A stretch of DNA of 64,000 bases from Bacteroides fragilis (GCA_023664485.1 JAMPFK010000001.1:83088-147087); one strand, 5' to 3'. Positions 48,109 to 57,359 are shown, counted from the first letter of the stretch. Made by a program: numbers and translations. The notes: generated by a model not told the origin, from the letters alone.

Positions 48109-48255
48109 CACGCTTCCGCTCCGCGAAAACCGGCAGCGGTACTGAGTTCAAAAGCCGCGCCGCGTCTTTTTTACTAACTGCCGGCGTTTTTCAAGGGTCT
48201 TTGCGGGATTTATGTCTGTTCTGACGATGCCGCGTCTGAATAATAACTGAAAATT
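48109..48255. repeat. MITE-like palindromic repeat family 2, partial inverted copy
   Basis: From CACGCTTCCGCTCCGCG to the end AATAACTGAAAATT this is a reverse-complement copy of 17320-17466, including GTTCAAAAGCCGC, ACTAACTGCCGGCGTTTTTCAAGGG-type core (shown here in part) and GGGATTTATGTCTGTTCTGAC. The distal arm is missing or diverged. It ends 10 bases before the -35 box of the padR promoter. Confidence 0.8.
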
Positions 48256-48265
48256 CAAGTATGTC

Positions 48266-48294
48266 TTGACAATGGTATATTACCGTATTACTAT
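48266..48294 (+). promoter_or_regulatory. Predicted padR promoter
   Basis: A perfect TTGACA (48266-48271) and TACTAT (48289-48294) are separated by 17 bases, about 60 bases before the PadR start. Confidence 0.7.
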
Positions 48295-48296
48295 GT

Positions 48297-48313
48297 ATTT
48301 AGTAATACTAAAT
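48297..48313 (+). promoter_or_regulatory. Palindromic operator candidate for PadR
   Basis: ATTTAGTAATACTAAAT is a perfect 7-base inverted repeat with a 3-base centre, starting two bases after the -10 box. A second smaller palindrome GGTATATTACC sits within the promoter spacer. Both positions suit auto-repression by the PadR protein encoded downstream. Confidence 0.5.
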
Positions 48314-48356
48314 AATAAATAATACAGAGGCGTAAAGGAATGATGGGAGGAAGAAT

Positions 48357-48719
48357 TTGGCAAATATGCAGGAGAAGTATGAGCGGCAGATGAAAAAGGG
48401 CGTTTTGGATATGCTGGTGCTGCGTCTCCTTCTGGATGAAAAGAAGTATGGCTACCAGCTGATCGCAGAAATCAGGAAAAAGGGCGGCGACATTTTTTGC
48501 CTGAAAGAAGGAACGCTTTATCCGATTCTGTATCGGCTGGAGGAGGAAGGGCTGATAGAAAGCAGATGGTCTGAAGCGGAGAACAGGCAGCAGCCAAGAA
48601 AATATTATCTGATGACAGATAAGGGCCGCCGGGCGCTGGAAGAGATGTATCGGGTATGGCGCCGGATAGCGGACAGCGTGGATGAACTGATGGAAAGGGA
48701 AGGAAGCTTCCTATTATAA
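48357..48719 (+). CDS. PadR family transcriptional regulator
   Basis: The 120-residue protein has the winged-helix fold of PadR: KGVLDMLVLRLLLDEKKYGYQL, EGTLYPILYRLEEEGLIES, and QPRKYYLMTDKGRRAL, followed by a short dimerisation helix. It is the small-PadR type. The start is TTG at 48357 with GGGAGG six bases before; an ATG nine bases later is too far from that site. Ligand is unknown. The two downstream membrane proteins are the most likely targets in addition to its own promoter. Confidence 0.92.
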   Translation: MANMQEKYERQMKKGVLDMLVLRLLLDEKKYGYQLIAEIRKKGGDIFCLKEGTLYPILYRLEEEGLIESRWSEAENRQQPRKYYLMTDKGRRALEEMYRVWRRIADSVDELMEREGSFLL

Positions 48720-48740
48720 ATGTTAAGAGAGGACAGGGAA

Positions 48741-49388
48741 ATGGAAACGGAAAAATATGTGAACAGTATTGTCAGGAAAATAAAATGCGTCGGGGCAAAA
48801 AAGAAGGAAATCAAAAATCAGCTGTTGTCGGATATCGCCATGCGCAGAGAAGCGGGAGAGACGATGGAGCAGATTATGGAAAGCATGGGGACGGCCGCTG
48901 AAATCGCGGAAGCCTTTGAGCAGAATTTATCGAAAGCGGATAAAAAGGCCTATAAGAGGCGGAAGTTCTGGGAAAATACAGGTTCGATCGTGTTGGTATT
49001 ACTGCTTTTGTGCATGTATGTATGGTGGTATATTCCGAAAACGGCGGATATAAGCGGCGATGAACGGTTTGCGCGGGAAAAAATTACAGAGGCGGCAAAA
49101 GAGGTCATTGAGCTGCTGGATAAAGAGGATTATGAGTCGCTTTACGCAATGTCGATCGAGGAGATACAGGAGGCCATGAACAGCGGGACGATCGGCGGCG
49201 TAAAAGACGGCATCAGCGCGGACTGGGGGAAAAGGCAATCGATCGGCAGCATATATACAGGCGGCATAAAACAGAAAGGAAAGCTGATGGCCGTCGCGCA
49301 GGTAGACGTCATTTATGAAAATGTCAGCGTCGTTTATACCATTACTTTTGATGAAAACAGGAAGCTTGCGGGGCTCTATATGCGGTAA
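48741..49388 (+). CDS. DUF1700-like membrane protein with DUF3887-like external domain
   Basis: The 215-residue protein has an N-terminal helical domain (ETEKYVNSIVRKIKCVGAKKKEIKNQ and MRREAGETMEQIMESMGTAAEIAEAFEQN) of the HAAS/DUF1700 type often found next to PadR regulators, a membrane helix (about 83-103), and an external domain (about 110-215) with AREKITEAAKEVIELLDKEDYESL and a beta-sheet tail, similar to DUF3887. AGGGAA precedes the ATG, 21 bases after the padR stop. It is likely regulated by PadR; its function is unknown. Confidence 0.78.
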   Translation: METEKYVNSIVRKIKCVGAKKKEIKNQLLSDIAMRREAGETMEQIMESMGTAAEIAEAFEQNLSKADKKAYKRRKFWENTGSIVLVLLLLCMYVWWYIPKTADISGDERFAREKITEAAKEVIELLDKEDYESLYAMSIEEIQEAMNSGTIGGVKDGISADWGKRQSIGSIYTGGIKQKGKLMAVAQVDVIYENVSVVYTITFDENRKLAGLYMR

Positions 49389-49444
49389 GAGAACCAATGA
49401 AAATTTCGGAAAAAGTAAGGGAAATCTTTTCAGGAGGGATCATA

Positions 49445-49768
49445 ATGTTCGCTTTTTTGATCTGGCTGTTCGTCGGTATTCTTTTTCTCAGCCGTGGAAT
49501 CCACGCCTTTTTTACAAAGAAGGCCGTTCCGTTCGGTTTCTGGGCCAATGCGGAGACCTTTGCCGTAAAAGACGTGAAAGCATATAACAGGGCGGTCGGT
49601 AAATTATGGTGCGTATTCGGCGTCGTTTTCGCGCTGCTCGGCATCCCGCTTTTGAAAGGACAGAACACGCCCTGTATCATTCTGTCCATATTGGGAATCA
49701 TGGCGGAAGCGATCGCGGCCATGGTCGTCTATGTCACCGTTATTGAAAAGAAATATCGGGAAAAGTGA
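49445..49768 (+). CDS. Small multi-pass membrane protein
   Basis: The 107-residue protein has three hydrophobic segments (about 3-20, 55-75 and 80-103) and a middle segment KKAVPFGFWANAETFAVKDVKAYNRAVGKLWC. The pattern of a helix followed by GFWAN and then two helices is common among Clostridia membrane proteins of DUF3784-like type. The start at 49445 follows GGAGGG; a longer frame from 49397 lacks a site. It is 56 bases after the gene at 48741 and may be in the PadR unit. Confidence 0.65.
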   Translation: MFAFLIWLFVGILFLSRGIHAFFTKKAVPFGFWANAETFAVKDVKAYNRAVGKLWCVFGVVFALLGIPLLKGQNTPCIILSILGIMAEAIAAMVVYVTVIEKKYREK

Positions 49769-49995
49769 CCGGATGCGGTTCAAAGATGATACAAACGCGC
49801 GTACAGTTCCTTAAATCCTTTTTCAGCCATAAAGTCTGTAATAGAAATCTTATCATTTTAGAGTGGCGTCATTTGAAAAAATCAAGTATAATGAAATGGC
49901 TGGCAGGGATTGGATAACGGTTCGGCCGCCATCCTGTCCGGAGGCTGAATCATTACAATGCTGCGGCTGCAATACTGGAAAGGAACGGTTAGGAA

Positions 49996-52377
49996 ATGGA
50001 CATTATCGTAAAGTTAAAGGAAGAATTAAAAGTAGAAAAATGGCAGGTGGAAGCTGCCGTCAAATTGATAGATGAGGGGAACACGATTCCTTTTATCTCC
50101 AGATACCGGAAAGAGGCAACCGGCTCTTTGAACGACGAGGCGCTGCGGAATTTGTACGAGAGGCTGACCTATCTGCGCAATCTGGAAGAGAAAAAGGAGC
50201 AGGTATTAAAAAGCATCGAGGAACAGGGTAAACTGACGGATGAGTTAAAAGAAAGAATCGCCGCGGCCGAAACGATGGTGGTCGTGGACGATTTATACCG
50301 CCCGTACCGCCCGAAAAGAAAGACGCGGGCGAGCGTTGCGAAGGAAAAGGGACTGGACGGCCTTGCGGAGTATATTCTGGCGCAGAACGCGGAAGCGCCC
50401 ATCGAGGAAGAAGCGGCCAGATATCTGCATGAAGATGAGGACGCCGCGAAGTCGGTAAAGACAGTCGGGGAAGCGGTTCAGGGCGCGAAGGATATTATCG
50501 CGGAAATGATTTCAGATGAAGCGGATTATCGTATCTATATCCGGGATATTACGATGGAAGAAGGAAAGATCATCAGCACGGCCAGAGACGAAAAGGCCGG
50601 GAGCGTATACGAGATGTATTACGCCTATGAGGAGCCTGTGAAAAAAGCGGCGGGGCACCGTATTCTGGCGCTCAACAGAGGAGAAAGCGAAAAATTCCTT
50701 GCCGTGAAAATAGCGGCGCCGGAGGAGCGTATATTACAATACCTGCGGAAAAAAGTGATAAAAAGTGACAATGCTGTCACAACGCCGATCCTGGAAGAGG
50801 TAATATCCGACAGTTATGTCAGATTAATTGCGCCGGCGATTGAACGGGAGATTCGCAACGACCTGACGGAAAAAGCGGAGGATGGCGCGATTGCCGTATT
50901 TGGCAAAAATCTCGAACAGCTTTTATTGCAGCCCCCGATTGCGGGAAAAGTAGTGCTCGGCTGGGATCCGGCTTTTCGGACCGGCTGTAAGCTGGCGGTT
51001 GTGGATGCGACGGGGAAGGTACTGGATACGAAGGTCATTTATCCGACCGCGCCGCAGAATAAAGTGGCGGAAGCCAAAGCGGAACTTAAGAGACTGATCA
51101 GAAAATATCATGTATCCCTGATTTCCGTCGGCAACGGCACCGCTTCCAGGGAATCGGAGCAGGTCATTGTAGAGCTGCTGAAGGAACTGGATACCCCGGT
51201 GCAGTACGTCATCGTCAACGAAGCCGGCGCTTCCGTTTATTCGGCGAGCAAGCTGGCGACCGAGGAATTCCCGAATTTTGATGTGGGCCAGAGAAGTGCC
51301 GCATCCATCGCGAGAAGGCTGCAGGATCCGTTGGCGGAACTCGTTAAGATCGACCCGAAATCCATCGGTGTCGGCCAGTATCAACACGATATGAACCAGA
51401 AAAAACTGAGCGAAGCCCTGAACGGCGTGGTGGAGGACAGCGTCAATAAAGTAGGCGTCGATCTGAACACGGCTTCCGCCTCGCTTTTGGAATATGTTTC
51501 CGGCGTAACGAAAGTCATCGCCAGAAATATTGTGGATTACAGAGAGAACAACGGCCGTTTTACCAACCGGAAACAGCTTTTGAAGGTGGCGAAGCTGGGG
51601 CCGAAGGCCTTTGAACAGTGCGCGGGCTTTATGCGGATCACGGACGGCGATAACCCGCTCGATGCGACGAGCGTTCATCCGGAATCCTATGAGGCGGCGG
51701 AAAAGCTTTTGGATAAGATGGGCCTGACGATGGCCGATGTCAAAGAGGCGCAGAAAAAAGCGGCGGCAGAGAAGGCGGCGGGCAGAAAAGCTGCGGCGGT
51801 AAAAGAAAAGCCGGTGAAAAAACAGAAAGAAATCGTTATCAGGAATACAGGCACGGCGATGGGCAAGGCGCTTGCGGCGGCTATGGAAGGCGTCGTACTG
51901 GAGAATGGCCGGAAAGCGGCAAGAGGAAAAGAAGCTTCCGGCGCCGCAGCGAAAACGGAAGTGACAGTCAGCAGTCTGGAACGGAAAATCAGGGATAAAA
52001 AGAAGCTGGCGGAGGAACTCGGTATCGGCGAAATTACCCTGACAGATATTTTGAAGGAATTGGAAAAACCGGCGAGAGATCCGCGCGACGATATGCCCGC
52101 GCCGATCTTGCGGAGCGATGTGTTGGATATGAAGGATTTAAAACCGGGCATGATCTTAAAAGGAACGGTCCGTAATGTCATTGACTTCGGCGCTTTCGTG
52201 GATATCGGCGTACATCAGGACGGTTTGGTGCATGTTTCCCAGATGACGGATAAATTTATCAGGCATCCGTTAGAAGCGGTCAGCGTCGGAGATATCGTCG
52301 ATGTGCAGGTACTTACCGTCGATGTGGCGAAGAAGCGGATCGGGCTGACGATGAAGATTGGAAAGGGGAAGGAGTAG
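49996..52377 (+). CDS. tex: Tex-family RNA-binding transcription accessory protein
   Basis: The 793-residue protein has the Tex layout: helical N-terminus with TIPFISRYRKEATGSLNDE, the YqgF-like domain GWDPAFRTGCKLAVVD, helix-hairpin-helix repeats (GVTKVIARNIVDYRENNGRF), and a C-terminal S1 domain (LKPGMILKGTVRNVIDFGAFVDIGVHQDGLVH). Between the helical domain and S1 is a long Lys/Ala-rich insertion (about 585-660) that is unusual in Tex of Proteobacteria. Tex binds nucleic acid and is thought to help rescue or cleave stalled transcripts. TTAGGAA is the ribosome site. Confidence 0.92.
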   Translation: MDIIVKLKEELKVEKWQVEAAVKLIDEGNTIPFISRYRKEATGSLNDEALRNLYERLTYLRNLEEKKEQVLKSIEEQGKLTDELKERIAAAETMVVVDDLYRPYRPKRKTRASVAKEKGLDGLAEYILAQNAEAPIEEEAARYLHEDEDAAKSVKTVGEAVQGAKDIIAEMISDEADYRIYIRDITMEEGKIISTARDEKAGSVYEMYYAYEEPVKKAAGHRILALNRGESEKFLAVKIAAPEERILQYLRKKVIKSDNAVTTPILEEVISDSYVRLIAPAIEREIRNDLTEKAEDGAIAVFGKNLEQLLLQPPIAGKVVLGWDPAFRTGCKLAVVDATGKVLDTKVIYPTAPQNKVAEAKAELKRLIRKYHVSLISVGNGTASRESEQVIVELLKELDTPVQYVIVNEAGASVYSASKLATEEFPNFDVGQRSAASIARRLQDPLAELVKIDPKSIGVGQYQHDMNQKKLSEALNGVVEDSVNKVGVDLNTASASLLEYVSGVTKVIARNIVDYRENNGRFTNRKQLLKVAKLGPKAFEQCAGFMRITDGDNPLDATSVHPESYEAAEKLLDKMGLTMADVKEAQKKAAAEKAAGRKAAAVKEKPVKKQKEIVIRNTGTAMGKALAAAMEGVVLENGRKAARGKEASGAAAKTEVTVSSLERKIRDKKKLAEELGIGEITLTDILKELEKPARDPRDDMPAPILRSDVLDMKDLKPGMILKGTVRNVIDFGAFVDIGVHQDGLVHVSQMTDKFIRHPLEAVSVGDIVDVQVLTVDVAKKRIGLTMKIGKGKE

Positions 52378-52425
52378 AAAGAGGGTGCAAAGGATTTCCG
52401 GGATCGATTACCGGGCCTGAATGAC

Positions 52426-52447
52426 AACTGAAAATTGATTTCCGTGG
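52426..52447. repeat. Solo end fragment of repeat family 2
   Basis: AACTGAAAATTGATTTCCGTG here is identical, over 21 bases, to the right end and flank of the element at 17511-17531, and shares AACTGAAAATT with the copy ending at 48255. The remainder of the element is not found nearby. It lies 18 bases before the -35 box of the ribU leader promoter. Confidence 0.55.
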
Positions 52448-52464
52448 AAGTTTCCCGGAACCCC

Positions 52465-52493
52465 TTGATTTTCCGGAAGTTCCGTGGTATTCT
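52465..52493 (+). promoter_or_regulatory. Predicted promoter of the FMN riboswitch-ribU unit
   Basis: TTGATT at 52465-52470 and TATTCT at 52488-52493 are 17 bases apart and stand just before the riboswitch. The -35 box also overlaps a GGAAGTTTCC/GGAAGTTCC repeat. Confidence 0.5.
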
Positions 52494-52513
52494 ATCACAT
52501 GTATATAAAGATA

Positions 52514-52692
52514 AGTTCTTCGGGGCAGGGTGAAATTCCCTACTGGTGGTGATGCCTGTGGATGCGTGATACAAGAGGTTGTATATACGGACGACAGGAT
52601 AAGTCCACGACCCGGCGGTGATGCGGACTGCATCCGCCCGGCCGATACGGTCAGAATCCGTAACCAACAGTAAAGTCTGGATGAAAGAAGAA
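52514..52692 (+). promoter_or_regulatory. FMN riboswitch (RFN element)
   Basis: The RFN signature is complete in order: GGGGCAGGGTGAAATTCCC, CTACTGGTGGTGATG, CCCGGCGGTGATGCGGACTG, GCCCGGCCGATACGG, GTCAGAATCCG, and ACCAACAGTAAAGTCTGGAT, closing with GAAAGAAG. It binds FMN. A terminator-like hairpin (52785-52816) lies between it and ribU, so FMN should favour termination and reduce riboflavin import. Confidence 0.96.
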
Positions 52693-52784
52693 GTGACATT
52701 TTGTATGCGGCTGCATATCCTGTCTGGTATTGTGATTTATTCGATAATATCAAATAGTATGTGTTTTCCATAAAAAGTGTGCGC

Positions 52785-52816
52785 AAAGGCCCCGAAAGTC
52801 GATTCGGGGTCTTTGT
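52785..52816 (+). terminator. Terminator hairpin of the FMN riboswitch expression platform
   Basis: AAAGGCCCCGAA and TTCGGGGTCTTT pair around AGTCGA (one G-U pair). The T-run is short (TCTTTGTATTG), yet its position between the aptamer and ribU fits an FMN-dependent terminator. Confidence 0.75.
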
Positions 52817-52852
52817 ATTGCAAAAAATTCAGTAAAAGCGGAGGAAAAGAAA

Positions 52853-53599
52853 ATGAGCGGATTATTACAAAGTATTCAGGAAAACGTTATTTTTTTGCTG
52901 CAATTCCTTGCAGTCGTCATCGGACTGTTCCTTGCGGCTTATGCGGCGGAGAAGTATGCCGCGAAACGGGCCAAAATGACGGGGCGGATTTTAAGCACGA
53001 GAAAAATTGCCATGATCGGCATGTTTTCGGCGATTGCCGCGGTTTTAATGCTGTTTGAAATACCGATGCCCTTTGCGCCGGGCTTTTACAAGCTGGATTT
53101 CAGCGAGCTGCCGGCCCTGATAGCGGCTTTTGCGTTTGGCCCTGTTGCAGGCGTGATGGTGGAATTTTGTAAAATTGTATTGAAACTGTTGTTCAAATCG
53201 ACGAGTACGGCGTTCGTGGGCGAACTTGCGAATTTTGCGGTAGGCTGCAGTTTTCTGCTCCCGGCATCGATGATCTATCTGTTCAACAAGACAAAAAAGA
53301 CAGCGATTATAAGCTGTATTGCAGGCACGCTCTGCATGACGGTCTTTGGGACCGCTTTTAATGCGGTTTATCTGCTTCCTGAGTTTGCGCTGCTGTATGG
53401 TTTGCCGATGGAAGCGCTGATCGGCATGGGGACGGCGGTCAACGGAGCAATTACCGGCATTACGAGTTTTGTATGTTTTGCGGTAGCACCGCTTAATCTC
53501 ATCAAAGGCGCCAGCGTATCGATCATTACGCTGCTGGTATATAAACAGCTCAGCCCGATCTTGAAGGAGGCCGCGCCCAGGAAGCAGGTTGTATTTTGA
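52853..53599 (+). CDS. ribU: Riboflavin ECF transporter S component RibU
   Basis: The 248-residue membrane protein has an extra N-terminal helix (about 12-32) followed by the six-helix S-component core. The RibU-type AMIGMFSAIAAVLMLFEIPM, FYKLDFSELPALIAAFAFGP and the later GLPMEALIGMGTAVN stretches support riboflavin as substrate, and the FMN riboswitch upstream agrees. It works with the shared EcfAA'T energising module encoded elsewhere. The AGCGGAGG site precedes the start. A terminator follows 50 bases after the stop. Confidence 0.92.
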   Translation: MSGLLQSIQENVIFLLQFLAVVIGLFLAAYAAEKYAAKRAKMTGRILSTRKIAMIGMFSAIAAVLMLFEIPMPFAPGFYKLDFSELPALIAAFAFGPVAGVMVEFCKIVLKLLFKSTSTAFVGELANFAVGCSFLLPASMIYLFNKTKKTAIISCIAGTLCMTVFGTAFNAVYLLPEFALLYGLPMEALIGMGTAVNGAITGITSFVCFAVAPLNLIKGASVSIITLLVYKQLSPILKEAAPRKQVVF

Positions 53600-53650
53600 G
53601 AAAGAGCAGGATTATGAGGAGGCAACAGGAGAAATACCAATAAATCTTAA

Positions 53651-53684
53651 AAATGGCTATGTGGAAACGCATAGTCATTTTTTA
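53651..53684 (+). terminator. Terminator after ribU
   Basis: AAATGGCTATG and CATAGTCATTT pair (one G-U) around TGGAAACG with a T-run. The hairpin lies about 50 bases after the ribU stop. Confidence 0.8.
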
Positions 53685-53959
53685 AGGTTAATTTAAGCTT
53701 TTATATGAATGATATTAAGAATATGCCGTTATAGTTTATCTCAGGCCCGGAAGAAGAAACGGGAATCGGCAGGAAATCTTTCAAAAGATTTCCAAAAAAA
53801 TTAAGAAATTGTTTGAAGATATTTAATGGTCTGAAACGTTATATATAGTATAATAAAGCAATGAGAATTTCCAGACCTGCACAGGAGCCTTTATCCTCCT
53901 GCCAGCGGGGAATAAAAGGAAGAAAAGCAATAAAAGGGAGAAAAGGAGAAAGGGGAGTC

Positions 53960-54670
53960 ATGGGCGCTTTAGTGGAAATACAGGATATCTGTAAGATATA
54001 TAATCCTGGTGAAAATGAGGTAAAGGCATTGAACCATGTCAGCCTGACGATTGATGAGAACGAGTTCGTGGCGATCATCGGGCAGTCGGGGTCGGGGAAA
54101 TCCACGTTGATGAATATGCTTGGATGTCTGGATGTGCCGACCAGCGGAAGCTACTATCTGCATGGACAGGATGTGTCCCATATGAGCGACAACGAATTGT
54201 CGGATGTGCGGAACAGGGAAATTGGGTTCATTTTTCAGGGATTCAATCTGATTGCCGGTCTGACGGCGCTTGAGAACGTAGAACTGCCGCTTATCTACAG
54301 GGGCGTTGGAAAGCGGGAACGGCTGCGGCTCGCCGATACGGCCCTGAATAAGGTAGGGCTCGGCCAAAGGAAAACGCATAAGCCTTCCGAAATGTCCGGC
54401 GGGCAGCAGCAGCGTGTGGCGATTGCCAGAGCGATCGCGCAGGCGCCGCCGATTATTCTTGCCGACGAGCCTACCGGTAATCTGGATTCCGGTTCAAGCA
54501 GGGAAATCATGGAGATATTGAAAAGCCTTCATGAGGAAGGAAGGACCGTTATTTTGATTACCCATGATAACGAAATCGCAAAACAGGCAAAGCGGATCAT
54601 CAAGATCATCGACGGCCAGATCGTACGGGATTCCGGAAGAGAGCCGGGAGAAATCATAGAAGAATCGTAA
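53960..54670 (+). CDS. ABC transporter ATP-binding protein, MacB/LolD type
   Basis: The 236-residue ATPase has Walker [10 protein letters not shown], a Q-loop [10 protein letters not shown], the ABC signature [15 protein letters not shown], Walker [12 protein letters not shown] and the switch His (LITHD). Similarity to MacB/LolD ATPases and the neighbouring adaptor and FtsX-type permease indicate a tripartite exporter that moves peptides, lipoproteins or drugs out. The ATG at 53960 has GGGGAG and starts at the usual family N-terminus; upstream 33 codons in frame are rejected as Arg/Lys-rich non-family sequence. A TATAAT at 53849-53854 may be its -10 box. Confidence 0.93.
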   Translation: MGALVEIQDICKIYNPGENEVKALNHVSLTIDENEFVAIIGQSGSGKSTLMNMLGCLDVPTSGSYYLHGQDVSHMSDNELSDVRNREIGFIFQGFNLIAGLTALENVELPLIYRGVGKRERLRLADTALNKVGLGQRKTHKPSEMSGGQQQRVAIARAIAQAPPIILADEPTGNLDSGSSREIMEILKSLHEEGRTVILITHDNEIAKQAKRIIKIIDGQIVRDSGREPGEIIEES

Positions 54671-54697
54671 AGGGGAGAAAGGAGCAGGGTTATTAAA

Positions 54698-56134
54698 ATG
54701 AAGGAAAAGAAAGAGAAAAAAGAAAAGGTGCCGATGGATAAGGCAAAAAAGAAAAAAATCATCAGGCGGAGTATTTTCGGTGCGGCAGCCGCGCTTATCG
54801 TTCTCTTTATGGTAAGGAACTCAATTAATGCAGGGAACGCTTTGCCGACCGTCTATACGATGCCGGTAACGCGGGGCGATGTGGAGCAGATCGTCAGCAC
54901 GAGCGGTACGGTCAAGACGGAGGAAAGCAAGACCTATTTTGCACCGCTGGCCGTCAGGGTCGGCGCGGTGGACGCGGCTGCCGGCGATAAGGTGAAAAAA
55001 GGGCAGAAGCTGTATGCCTATGACGAAGAAGCGCTGGCGGATGAAAAGCTGCTTGCGGAGCTGAAAATGCAGTCCAATGAGGGCGAATACGAAAGCTCTG
55101 TGATTAAAAATAATCAATATATCAGCGAGCTGGGAGAAGCCAATATCAATCTTGATGTGCTGGACCGGCAGATCGAGGACAGCGAGAACTATGTCAAGGA
55201 GCTGAACCAGCGAATCACCGACAAGCAGGATTCTCTTGCGCTGGAAGGCGCCCTGCTCCAGATTTCCCTTCTGGACTGGCAGAATGATCCGGGGTCGGAA
55301 GAATATATGAATCTTCAGAAGCTGGTTCAGCTGAATACATATGAGCAGCAGCACAACGAAGAAATCGAAATGTGGCAGAAGGAAGTAAAGGAATATGAAG
55401 AAAAGATTGCCGCCTATAAAGAATACCGGAGCGAAATGAAGTCGCAGAAGAGTTCATCTGAAAGCGGCTCGCTCAACAGCGGCAGCAAGAGCAAGCTGGT
55501 CGCGGACACGCAGATAGAAAGGATCAATGCGGAAGAGACTCTGGCCTCCATTGAAAAAGTGGAAGGCGGCGTTCTGGCGGATTTTGACGGCGTTATCACG
55601 GAAATGAGCGCCGTGGAAGGCAGTACGCCGACGGTCGGCGCACAGATGGTCACGCTCGAAAGCACGGAAAAGGTGAAAGTGGAGATTTCCGTATCCAAAT
55701 ATGATCTGCAGAAGATCGCAGCAGGACAGGAAGCAGATGTCACGATTGCCGGAAATGTATATCAGGGCAGGGTAGCTAAGGTAAACGGTATGGCGACGAT
55801 CAATAACAGCGGCGCGGCGGTCGTCGGTGTGGATATCGGGATAGAGAACCCGGATTCCGGTATCTTCCTCGGTGTGGAAGCCAAAGTGGCGGTGCATACG
55901 GATGTGGCCGAGCAGGCGTTGGTCGTACCGATAGAAGTCATTAACAGCGACCAGGAAGGCAGCTTTGTTTATACAGTCGAGAATGGTATTTTGATGAAGA
56001 AACGCATTACGACAGGAATTTCTTCCAATACGCTCTGCGAGATTACGGAAGGCCTGAACGAGGGGGATCAGATCGTTGGCAATGTGATAACGGGTCTGGA
56101 AGAAGGTATGGCGGTTACGGCGATAGAGGAGTGA
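54698..56134 (+). CDS. Efflux adaptor (membrane fusion) protein, HlyD/MacA-like
   Basis: The 478-residue protein has a basic cytosolic head, a signal anchor (about 24-42), a beta-barrel/lipoyl half (VEQIVSTSGTVKTEESKTYFAPLAVRVGAV), a long coiled-coil hairpin (about 120-265), the second lipoyl half with GGVLADFDGVITEMSAVEGS, and a C-terminal beta-barrel. This matches a MacA-like adaptor. In a Gram-positive wall the hairpin would face the outside. It follows the ATPase by 27 bases; the permease begins 4 bases after its stop. A start at 54734 is also possible, since its AAGGTG site is better spaced. Confidence 0.87.
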   Translation: MKEKKEKKEKVPMDKAKKKKIIRRSIFGAAAALIVLFMVRNSINAGNALPTVYTMPVTRGDVEQIVSTSGTVKTEESKTYFAPLAVRVGAVDAAAGDKVKKGQKLYAYDEEALADEKLLAELKMQSNEGEYESSVIKNNQYISELGEANINLDVLDRQIEDSENYVKELNQRITDKQDSLALEGALLQISLLDWQNDPGSEEYMNLQKLVQLNTYEQQHNEEIEMWQKEVKEYEEKIAAYKEYRSEMKSQKSSSESGSLNSGSKSKLVADTQIERINAEETLASIEKVEGGVLADFDGVITEMSAVEGSTPTVGAQMVTLESTEKVKVEISVSKYDLQKIAAGQEADVTIAGNVYQGRVAKVNGMATINNSGAAVVGVDIGIENPDSGIFLGVEAKVAVHTDVAEQALVVPIEVINSDQEGSFVYTVENGILMKKRITTGISSNTLCEITEGLNEGDQIVGNVITGLEEGMAVTAIEE

Positions 56135-56138
56135 ACAG

Positions 56139-57359
56139 ATGGCACAGATATGGGAATATATTAAAATTGCCCTGATGAATATCAAAAGCAATAAAGGCCG
56201 CTCTGTTTTGACTATGCTGGGCATTGTTATCGGTATTTCTTCGGTCATCATGGTCATGGCGATCGGCAACGGCGTCCGCGGACAGATCAACGACGAACTG
56301 GAGAGCATCGGAAGCGGTATGATTGAGCTGTATCTGGATACTACGCTGGAAACGACGACGATGCGTTTTTCCCAGGATGATTTCGATTTGATTCAGGACA
56401 GAGTAGCTCATGTAAAGGGCGTTACCCCGGTGCTCGGCGGCTGGGGCTCTGCGGAAGGCCCTAAAGGCAACTTTGAGGCAAGGATGATGGGCGGAACCGA
56501 AGGGCTGGAATACTATTCAGGCAGCGGCGGAAAAGTCATTAAAGGAAGATATTTTTCCAGGGAGGAAGCGGACAGCGGCAGCCGGGTATGTGTCATTCCG
56601 GAAAGCAGCGCGGTCAACCTGTATGGCACAACGGATGTCATTGGAATGACGTTTGAAGTGACTTTATACGGTATTACGCAGGAACTGACGATTATCGGGA
56701 TTCGCGAGGACAATGCGACGAGCTTTGTCAATACCGGTCCGGGAGACAGGATTGAGATTGAAGTGCCGGTTACCCTGATGGGAAACGATTTCTATTTTTA
56801 TATTGAAGAATACAGCGATATTATCATTTTTGCGGATGATACAAAATATTGTACGGAGGTAGCGCAGAATACTGTTAAACTGCTGGAAGGCAAATATGCC
56901 GTATGGGGTGAGAACCAGATCATCGTCAACAGTATTTCGGATATGTCAGCGGAGACCGACAGTATTTTAGGGATCTTAACGATGTTCGTTTCCCTCGTCG
57001 CGGCAATTTCCCTGCTGGTCGGCGGTATCGGCGTTATGAACATCATGCTCGTGTCGGTGACGGAACGTACGCGGGAAATTGGTATTCGTAAATCGCTGGG
57101 CGCACGGACAGGTTCCATTCTGCTCCAATTCCTGGCGGAGGCGGCTATCATCACGATGCTCGGCGGAATCATTGGCATCCTGTTGGGGATACTCGGCGGC
57201 AATGCAGTATGCTCTTTCCTCAATATTACCCCGAAAACACAGATATCCACCGTGATCGGAGCAACCCTCTTTTCTTCTGCGGTCGGCCTGTTCTTCGGAA
57301 TTTATCCGGCCAGAAAAGCGGCAAAGTTGAGCCCGATCGAAGCGCTGCGGCACGAATAG
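56139..57359 (+). CDS. MacB-like ABC transporter permease (FtsX domain)
   Basis: The 406-residue protein has an N-terminal helix region (IALMNIKSNKGRSVLTMLGIVIGISSVIMVMAIGNG), a large external domain (about 45-265), and three C-terminal helices with GGIGVMNIMLVSVTERTREIGIRKSLGAR, the FtsX hallmark. It completes the exporter with the ATPase and adaptor. The substrate is not evident. An inverted repeat AGCACCT/AGGTGCT at about 57428-57451 is a weak terminator. Confidence 0.93.
   Translation: MAQIWEYIKIALMNIKSNKGRSVLTMLGIVIGISSVIMVMAIGNGVRGQINDELESIGSGMIELYLDTTLETTTMRFSQDDFDLIQDRVAHVKGVTPVLGGWGSAEGPKGNFEARMMGGTEGLEYYSGSGGKVIKGRYFSREEADSGSRVCVIPESSAVNLYGTTDVIGMTFEVTLYGITQELTIIGIREDNATSFVNTGPGDRIEIEVPVTLMGNDFYFYIEEYSDIIIFADDTKYCTEVAQNTVKLLEGKYAVWGENQIIVNSISDMSAETDSILGILTMFVSLVAAISLLVGGIGVMNIMLVSVTERTREIGIRKSLGARTGSILLQFLAEAAIITMLGGIIGILLGILGGNAVCSFLNITPKTQISTVIGATLFSSAVGLFFGIYPARKAAKLSPIEALRHE

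Noticed and set aside
49780..49860. Minus-strand 24-codon frame encoding DFMAEKGFKELYARLYHL-like sequence
   Set aside because: It looks protein-like but has no start, no ribosome site and a stop directly upstream; a relic is possible yet unsupported.
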